In this document: piece by piece, positions 59,050 to 64,000 of the stretch
Layout of the letters: each line of letters begins with the position of its first letter
Position numbering within the stretch: the first letter of the stretch is position 1
DNA from: an uncultured Kordia sp.
Lineage (GTDB): Bacteria; Bacteroidota; Bacteroidia; Flavobacteriales; Flavobacteriaceae
Assembly: GCF_947489565.1 (NCBI RefSeq)
Contig: NZ_CANLEA010000002.1
Location: 396,684 to 460,683 of the forward strand
DNA length: 64,000 nucleotides
Direction of reading: 5' to 3'
The notes under the pieces: generated by a model
Databases searched by the model: none
What the model saw: only the letters and a program-made list of their open reading frames with translations
What the model was told of the DNA's origin: nothing
Program-made: the position numbers and the translations under genes

Positions 59050-60260
59050 GTCAGGAAAAAATAGACATATTACAACGCGCGCTCAAAAGAGAAAAAGCTG
59101 CAAGAAAAGCCGCAGAAAAAATTCTGGAAGATAAATCGAAGGAATTATATGTTTTATCAGAAGAGCTTAAAGTTTCTAATGCAAAATTAGAAGCTTCTGT
59201 CAATGAAAAATCCTCACAGCTCGAAGGCGTTTTTAAAAATATTAATGATGCGTATGTAGTCATAGATATTACAGGAAATGTAATAAAAATGAACAATGTT
59301 GCTATTGACTTTTTTGGGTACGATATTGCACAAGAAAATTTCAATATCGTTCGACTTATCTATTTTAAAGATGCTGAATACGCTTTTACATCCTTCAAAA
59401 CACTGCTCAAAGAAGGTGCTTTTGCCAATTATACGGCGCGAATCATTACCAAGCAAAAAGAAATAAAATGGGTTCAAATAAATGCCTCTTTAATTTATGA
59501 TGAAAATGAAAAACCCATTGCTGCGCAAGGTATTGTGAGAGATATTACAGCACTGAAAAATTTAGAAAATCAAAAAGAAAAAATCCTCAAAGAACTCGAA
59601 AAAAGCAACAACGAGTTATACGAATATGCACATATAGTTTCCCACGATCTAAAATCGCCATTGCGCAGTATTGACGCCTTGATTTCTTGGATAAAAATGG
59701 ACAATGAAGGAAAGCTGGACGAGCCAACGCTACAAAATCTTACACTCATTGAAGGTACTTTGGAAACGATGGAAAAACTCATTTCAAACATCTTGGAATA
59801 TTCGAGTGCAGGCTCCGAAATTAATGAAACAAAATATGTATATTTAGACCAAATAATGGACGATGTAAGTCGTTTGTTATTCGTTCCTGAGCATATTTCT
59901 ATCAAGGTGCTGAAAAAACTGCCTGTTGTTAAAGGCGATTCTACCAAGTTTCAGCAATTATTTCAAAACTTAGTGAGCAATGCAATAAAGTTTAACAATA
60001 AAGATCAAGGAATTATTGAAATTGATTTTGTAGAAGAACCTTCTTTTTATCAATTTTCCGTGAGTGATAACGGAATTGGTATTGAAAAAAAGTTTCACGA
60101 CCGCATTTTCAAAATCTTTCATTCTTTAAATAAAAGCAAAGAATCTACAGGTATCGGATTATCAATCGTAAAAAAAATTGTCGATTTGTATGAAGGTACT
60201 ATCTGGCTCGAAAGTGAGCCTGGAGAAGGCACAACGTTCTTCTTTACGATTAAAAAATAA
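59046..60260 (+). CDS. PAS-domain histidine kinase
   Basis: A 404-residue soluble kinase with no membrane span. Residues 5-60 are coiled coil (RALKREKAARKAAEKILEDK), 60-175 a PAS-fold with PAC (WVQINASLI, GIVRDITAL), the dimerisation/phosphoacceptor His200 is in HIVSHDLKSPL, and the ATP-binding part has NAIKFNNKDQGI, SDNGIGIEKKF and STGIGLSIVKKIVDL. It overlaps the H-NOX gene (ATGA), so it is the likely H-NOX partner. Targets probably include the receiver or Hpt proteins of the cluster. Confidence 0.93.
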   Translation: MSQEKIDILQRALKREKAARKAAEKILEDKSKELYVLSEELKVSNAKLEASVNEKSSQLEGVFKNINDAYVVIDITGNVIKMNNVAIDFFGYDIAQENFNIVRLIYFKDAEYAFTSFKTLLKEGAFANYTARIITKQKEIKWVQINASLIYDENEKPIAAQGIVRDITALKNLENQKEKILKELEKSNNELYEYAHIVSHDLKSPLRSIDALISWIKMDNEGKLDEPTLQNLTLIEGTLETMEKLISNILEYSSAGSEINETKYVYLDQIMDDVSRLLFVPEHISIKVLKKLPVVKGDSTKFQQLFQNLVSNAIKFNNKDQGIIEIDFVEEPSFYQFSVSDNGIGIEKKFHDRIFKIFHSLNKSKESTGIGLSIVKKIVDLYEGTIWLESEPGEGTTFFFTIKK

Positions 60261-60262
60261 AA

Positions 60263-61402
60263 ATGAAAACAGTACAACTTAAAAAAACAAAGACTTCCGA
60301 TTGGGAATATCTGAGTGAAAATCGCACGCTGAAAAATCCGCTTGTATTGGTTTTTGGAAACAGATATATGTTAGAAGATAAAGGCATTTATGAAGAAGTG
60401 AAAGCGCTTTTTAATGATGGCGAATTTGTCTTTGGTTCTACATCTGGAGATATTACATCGCAATATGTAGATGATGAAAGTATTACGATTACGGCTATTG
60501 AATTTGAGAAGAGTCAATTTAGCATTAAAACGGTAAATGTGCTAACGGATGATGCCAAAATTGATAGTTATGAAACGGGAAAAAAACTTATTGAGCAATT
60601 TCCAGCCGAAGGACTAAAGCATGTATTTATTGTTTCGGAAGGTAGCTTTATCAATGGAAGTCAATTGACCATGGGAATGAATGCTGCTACCGAAGAAAAT
60701 GTTTTAATTACAGGTGCTTTGTGTGGCGATGCAGCACGATTTGAAAAAACGGTTGCCTCATACAACGAAATTCCAAAATCGGGAGAAATCGTCGCTATTG
60801 GATTGTACGGAGAAACACTTGATGTGAGTTTTGCCATCAATGGTGGTTGGACGCCTTTTGGACCTGAACGTATTGTGACAAAGTCGGAAGCGAATGTGCT
60901 GTATGAATTGGATCATAAACCTGCTTTGGACTTATATAAGAAGTATTTAGGTGAAAAATCGAAAGAATTGCCTGCGGCAGCTTTGTTGTATCCGCTCAAG
61001 GTAAAATCGACCAATGAAAAACAATCTATAGTTCGTACCATTTTAAATATTAACGAAGCTGAAAACTCTATGATTTTGGCAGGTGATATTCTCGAAAATT
61101 CACGTGTACAGTTAATGATGACCAATGTTGATAATATTGTCAATGCTTCAGAAAAAGCAGCCGTACAAGCATTAGAATTACGAAAAAAAGCTCCTGAATT
61201 AGCCATTTTGGTAAGTTGTATTGGACGAAAATTAGTATTGGATCAACGTGTCGAAGAAGAAATAGAAGAAGTGACTGAAGTAGTTGGCGAAAATACCACA
61301 ATTTGTGGCTTGTATTCTTATGGTGAAATTGCGCCTTTTAGCGATGAAAAAACCTGTCAATTACACAATCAAACCATGACCATTACGCTCATAAGCGAAT
61401 AG
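60263..61402 (+). CDS. FIST N/C sensory protein
   Basis: A 379-residue protein with a FIST N-terminal domain (LVLVFGNRYMLEDKGIYEEV, FGSTSGDITSQYVDD, GLKHVFIVSEGSFINGSQL) and FIST C-terminal domain (ILVSCIGRKLVLDQRVEEEI, TTICGLYSYGEIAPF). FIST domains are proposed to bind small ligands such as amino acids and occur beside signalling proteins. Here it sits between two kinase genes, 3 bases after the first. Confidence 0.9.
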   Translation: MKTVQLKKTKTSDWEYLSENRTLKNPLVLVFGNRYMLEDKGIYEEVKALFNDGEFVFGSTSGDITSQYVDDESITITAIEFEKSQFSIKTVNVLTDDAKIDSYETGKKLIEQFPAEGLKHVFIVSEGSFINGSQLTMGMNAATEENVLITGALCGDAARFEKTVASYNEIPKSGEIVAIGLYGETLDVSFAINGGWTPFGPERIVTKSEANVLYELDHKPALDLYKKYLGEKSKELPAAALLYPLKVKSTNEKQSIVRTILNINEAENSMILAGDILENSRVQLMMTNVDNIVNASEKAAVQALELRKKAPELAILVSCIGRKLVLDQRVEEEIEEVTEVVGENTTICGLYSYGEIAPFSDEKTCQLHNQTMTITLISE

Positions 61403-61453
61403 TTTATATAAAAAGCTCATTATAACGTATTTTAAATCTCAAGTATTGAGTAC

Positions 61454-62503
61454 ATGAATTCATTATTAAAAAGACAACTTAGAAAATATATAAGTGCTGA
61501 ATTGCAGGCACATCCTGAAATGGAGCGTTTCTTGGATGCTATAAATCGTTCGTACAATACTTCCGATGAGCAGTTTGCCATGTTACAACGTGCTACGGCG
61601 ATTAGCTCGGAAGAACTCTTTGAAGCCAATCAGCAACTTAAAAAAGAATCGGATGCACAAAAAGAAGTGATCAAAAAGCTTCAAAATGTGATTGACACCT
61701 TAAATGTACACGAATTTCCTCAGGACGAAAAGCAAGACAATGTTGCCTTAGATTCTATGCAATTAGTTGATGTCATTGACAATCAAACCAAAGAAATTTT
61801 AAAAATAAACGAACAACGCGATAAATTGGTAAAGAGTTTAGAGCGTCAAAATCAAGAACTCAACGATTATACGCATTTGGTTTCGCACGATTTAAAATCT
61901 CCACTGCAAAGCATTGATGCATTGACGTATTGGCTTCAGGAAGATTATGAAAGTGTATTGAATGATGATGGAAAAAATACCATTACCCTTATTCGTGACA
62001 ATGTAGAAAAAATGGACACTTTAGTAAAAGGAATTTTAAGATATTCCTCTATTGGTCATGTTGAAAAAGATTTTTATAAAGTAGACACCTATGAGGTGCT
62101 TCAAAAAGTAATCCCTTTTATGGAAGTACCTGAGCATATTACGATCTCAATTCCAGAAAAATTACCAACAGTTACGGGCGATCATTTTCGACTCGGAGAA
62201 TTGTTTCGAAACCTGCTTAGAAATGCGATCAAATTTAATGATAAACCAAAAGGAGAAATTACAATTGGTTATACCGATAAAAATAATTTCTGGGAATTTT
62301 ATGTGAAGGATAATGGAAAGGGAATTGAAGAAAAATACTTTGACAAAATATTTGTGGCCTTTCAAAAGCTTCAAAATGATTACAAATCTACGGGAATAGG
62401 ACTTTCAATTGTAAAAAAAATCATCGATCTTTATCAAGGTGACGTCTGGATTGAATCCACACCAAACCTAGGAACAACATTTTATTTTACCTTAAGAAAA
62501 TAA
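61454..62503 (+). CDS. Sensor histidine kinase, second of the cluster
   Basis: A 349-residue soluble kinase. The N-terminal 130 residues are helical coiled coil (KKLQNVIDTLNVHEF; FAMLQRATAISSEELFEANQ) with no classical sensory domain; such N-termini occur in kinases next to FIST proteins. The phospho-acceptor is His145 in HLVSHDLKSPLQSID. The ATPase part has NAIKFNDKPKGE, VKDNGKGIEEKYF and STGIGLSIVKKIIDL. A 13-base inverted repeat CTCAAGTATTGAG lies just before the start (61438-61450). Confidence 0.9.
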   Translation: MNSLLKRQLRKYISAELQAHPEMERFLDAINRSYNTSDEQFAMLQRATAISSEELFEANQQLKKESDAQKEVIKKLQNVIDTLNVHEFPQDEKQDNVALDSMQLVDVIDNQTKEILKINEQRDKLVKSLERQNQELNDYTHLVSHDLKSPLQSIDALTYWLQEDYESVLNDDGKNTITLIRDNVEKMDTLVKGILRYSSIGHVEKDFYKVDTYEVLQKVIPFMEVPEHITISIPEKLPTVTGDHFRLGELFRNLLRNAIKFNDKPKGEITIGYTDKNNFWEFYVKDNGKGIEEKYFDKIFVAFQKLQNDYKSTGIGLSIVKKIIDLYQGDVWIESTPNLGTTFYFTLRK

Positions 62504-62506
62504 AAA

Positions 62507-62824
62507 ATGGAACAACCCAACTTAACCTATATAGAACAATTAGCGCGCGGTGATGAAAACATCCGAAAGACGCTTATTGATGTTATTAAAACTGAATTTC
62601 CAGAAGAAAAAATAGCCTACTACGATAGTTTAACTCAAAAAGACTACAAAAAAATTGAAGAAAACGTGCACAAAATTAAGCACAAAATTAGTATTTTGGG
62701 ACTTGAAAAAAGTTATGAACTCGCAAATACTTACGAGCATAATCTTCGTGAAAAAAACATGGATGGCGTAACTGATTTTGAAGAAATTTTAAACACGATT
62801 ACGGCGTATATAAAAACTATTTAA
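62507..62824 (+). CDS. Hpt-domain phosphotransfer protein
   Basis: A 105-residue all-helical protein. The phospho-acceptor is probably His55 in ENVHKIKHKISILGL, matching the H-x2-K-x2-x-S-x3-G pattern of Hpt domains. It relays phosphate between the kinases and receivers of the cluster. Starts 3 bases after the kinase stop and 3 bases before the LytTR gene. Confidence 0.85.
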   Translation: MEQPNLTYIEQLARGDENIRKTLIDVIKTEFPEEKIAYYDSLTQKDYKKIEENVHKIKHKISILGLEKSYELANTYEHNLREKNMDGVTDFEEILNTITAYIKTI

Positions 62825-62827
62825 GGC

Positions 62828-63535
62828 ATGAGATGTATTATTATTGATGATGAAAGACTGGCTAGAACGATTATAAAAACCTTGTGTGATGAAATAGATT
62901 CATTGCAAGTGGTTGGAGAATTTCCAAATGCGATGCAAGCCATTAAATATTTGAATGAAAATGAAGTAGACCTTATCTTTTTGGACATTCATATGCCCGA
63001 TTTTACAGGATTTGATTTTGTAAAAACACTCAAAAACCCACCGAGTATTGTACTAACAACGTCTGATCCGAAGTTTGCTATTGAAGCATTTCAGTACGAA
63101 TGCATTGTAGATTATTTGCTAAAACCTATAGAATCTGCTCGTTTTAAAAAAGCGGTCGAAAAAGCAAAAAAACATCAGTTACTCGCTGAAAAAACGGAGG
63201 AAAATACGGCTGAAACGAAGCGTGAAAATGATTTTTATATCAATATTGATCGTCGTTTGATAAAGATTGACATTCCAAGTATTTATTTGGTAGAAGCGAA
63301 AGGCGATTATATTCATATTAAAACGGAAGATAAAAACTATACGGTACATTCTACTTTAAAGAAAATTGAGGAAAAATTACCTGATACCTTGTTCCTGAAA
63401 ATTCACCGTTCATATATTATCAATTTGAAGAAAATCATTGATATTGAAGACAATAGTGTGTTAATTAAGAAAGATGTGATTCCTGTAAGTCGTTCTAAGC
63501 GTCCGGAATTGATGAAGCGATTGGATTTACTTTGA
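62828..63535 (+). CDS. LytTR response regulator
   Basis: A 235-residue regulator: receiver with acid pair Asp7-Asp8 and phospho-acceptor Asp53 (LIFLDIHMPDFTGFDFV), Lys in YLLKPIESARF, then a LytTR DNA-binding domain at about 135-235 (IYLVEAKGDYIHIKTEDKNY, FLKIHRSYIINLKKI). It is the probable output of the cluster and may bind the direct repeats at 57898-57931. No promoter was placed. Confidence 0.93.
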   Translation: MRCIIIDDERLARTIIKTLCDEIDSLQVVGEFPNAMQAIKYLNENEVDLIFLDIHMPDFTGFDFVKTLKNPPSIVLTTSDPKFAIEAFQYECIVDYLLKPIESARFKKAVEKAKKHQLLAEKTEENTAETKRENDFYINIDRRLIKIDIPSIYLVEAKGDYIHIKTEDKNYTVHSTLKKIEEKLPDTLFLKIHRSYIINLKKIIDIEDNSVLIKKDVIPVSRSKRPELMKRLDLL

Positions 63536-63606
63536 TGTTAGATCGCTGACGCTTTTAGACCGCTTACGCTGTTAGATGTTAGACCGCTTCGCTTTTAGAC
63601 TTGTTC
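63536..63606. repeat. TTAGAC-type repeats (R3)
   Basis: Several TTAGA(T/C)CGCT-like copies in tandem, directly after the LytTR stop. The rest of the 465-base end region (63536-64000) is made of the two direct-repeat copies below and contains no gene. Confidence 0.6.
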
Positions 63607-63750
63607 TTTTGTTGTGTTAAATGTTAAGTGCTGAATTTTAAATTGTTCTCACTCTTGGGCGATTACTGTTGTCCTTTTTTTAACCACGAATTCACGAATG
63701 TTTACTCTTGTGTCATTCCGCATTTATTGCGGAATCCACTTTGAAGTACT
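63594..63750. repeat. First copy of 157-base direct repeat
   Basis: From TTTAGACTTGTTCTTTTGTT through AACCACGAATTCACGAATGT to an R2 palindrome (ATTCCGCA/TGCGGAAT). It matches 63845-64000 with few changes. The copy unit is about 250 bases long. Confidence 0.85.
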
Positions 63751-63844
63751 CACAGAATTTTCTATTTGAAACCACATTATTCTATTTGAAACTTCTCAAT
63801 ACTTTTAAAGCTTGTTTGGCGGCACGAGTTCGGAAACTTGCGCG

Positions 63845-64000
63845 TTTAGACTTGTTCTTTTGTTATATTAAATGTTAAGTGTTGAATTTTAAATTGTTCT
63901 CACTCTTGTGTTTTACTCTTATTCTTTTTTTAACCACGAATTCACGAATGTTTACTCTTGTGTCATTCCGCATTTATTGCGGAATCCACTTTGAAGTACT
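63845..64000. repeat. Second copy of 157-base direct repeat, reaching the window edge
   Basis: Same sequence as 63594-63750, with changes around TTATATTAAATG and GTGTTTTACTCTTATTC. Both end in CGGAATCCACTTTGAAGTAC, so the array may continue beyond the window. Confidence 0.8.

Noticed and set aside
1..64000. tRNA or rRNA genes
   Set aside because: No T-arm string (GGTTCGAATCC or its complement) with a matching acceptor stem was found by eye; absence by eye is not proof.

Overview
The window looks like the chromosome of a marine flavobacterium, closest in flavour to Kordia or a relative (family Flavobacteriaceae). The DNA is AT-rich and start codons lack Shine-Dalgarno sequences. Several promoters fit the Bacteroidota consensus (TTG, about 19 bases, TAnnTTTG), and families typical of this group are present: IPExxxVDY protein, OmpA with TSP3 repeats, REC-LytTR regulators, and leader peptides of the KKL-x-L-x-K type with a GG. 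No rRNA, tRNA, CRISPR array or prophage was seen.

Layout. 1-5.3 kb: the end of an AraC regulator, three small leader-peptide genes, an M28 peptidase and a TolB-like lipoprotein. 5.3-11.9 kb (minus strand): a probable RNA-repair and ribosome-rescue locus in the order PcfJ-like protein, unknown basic protein, RtcB RNA ligase, TPR protein, release factor PrfH, nucleotidyltransferase-like protein, acid-ceramidase-like amidase. 12-25.9 kb: housekeeping genes (dinB, pyk, rnc, fabF, acpP, purN, rnhA, a PfkB kinase, a long purF-type gene). 26-40 kb: sod, five more intact leader-peptide genes plus one relic, addA and addB split around kbl and an ompA gene, a lone nucleotidyltransferase. 40-57.8 kb: a UspA protein, GNAT, MATE, enoyl-CoA hydratase, queD, lpxH, sulfatase, MFS, ompA, recJ, a GIY-YIG nuclease inside a repeat array, PP2C, OsmC, an AhpD-like protein. 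58-63.5 kb: a signalling cluster of CheY-like receiver, H-NOX haem sensor, PAS kinase, FIST sensor, second kinase, Hpt and LytTR regulator. Gaps are filled with short palindromic repeats.

Three systems stand out. (1) The RtcB-PrfH locus extends the known RtcB/PrfH pairing with five co-directional genes that include a PcfJ protein and a nucleotidyltransferase fold. (2) The GIY-YIG gene at 54782-55081 sits between units of a dispersed palindromic repeat. The repeats have a conserved core and two stems that change in a compensatory way from copy to copy. The block is flanked by a 37-base near-perfect direct repeat that copies the 3' end of the neighbouring PP2C gene, so it looks like a small mobile element analogous in layout to REP elements with their transposase. 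(3) The H-NOX/FIST cluster looks like a complete phosphorelay from gas or redox sensing to a DNA-binding output, and a pair of 13-base direct repeats 21 bases apart upstream of its first gene fits a LytTR binding site.

Eight intact Cys-bearing peptides with a shared leader and a GG (or near-GG) junction lie at four separate places, without any modification enzyme or exporter in the window. They are probably served in trans.
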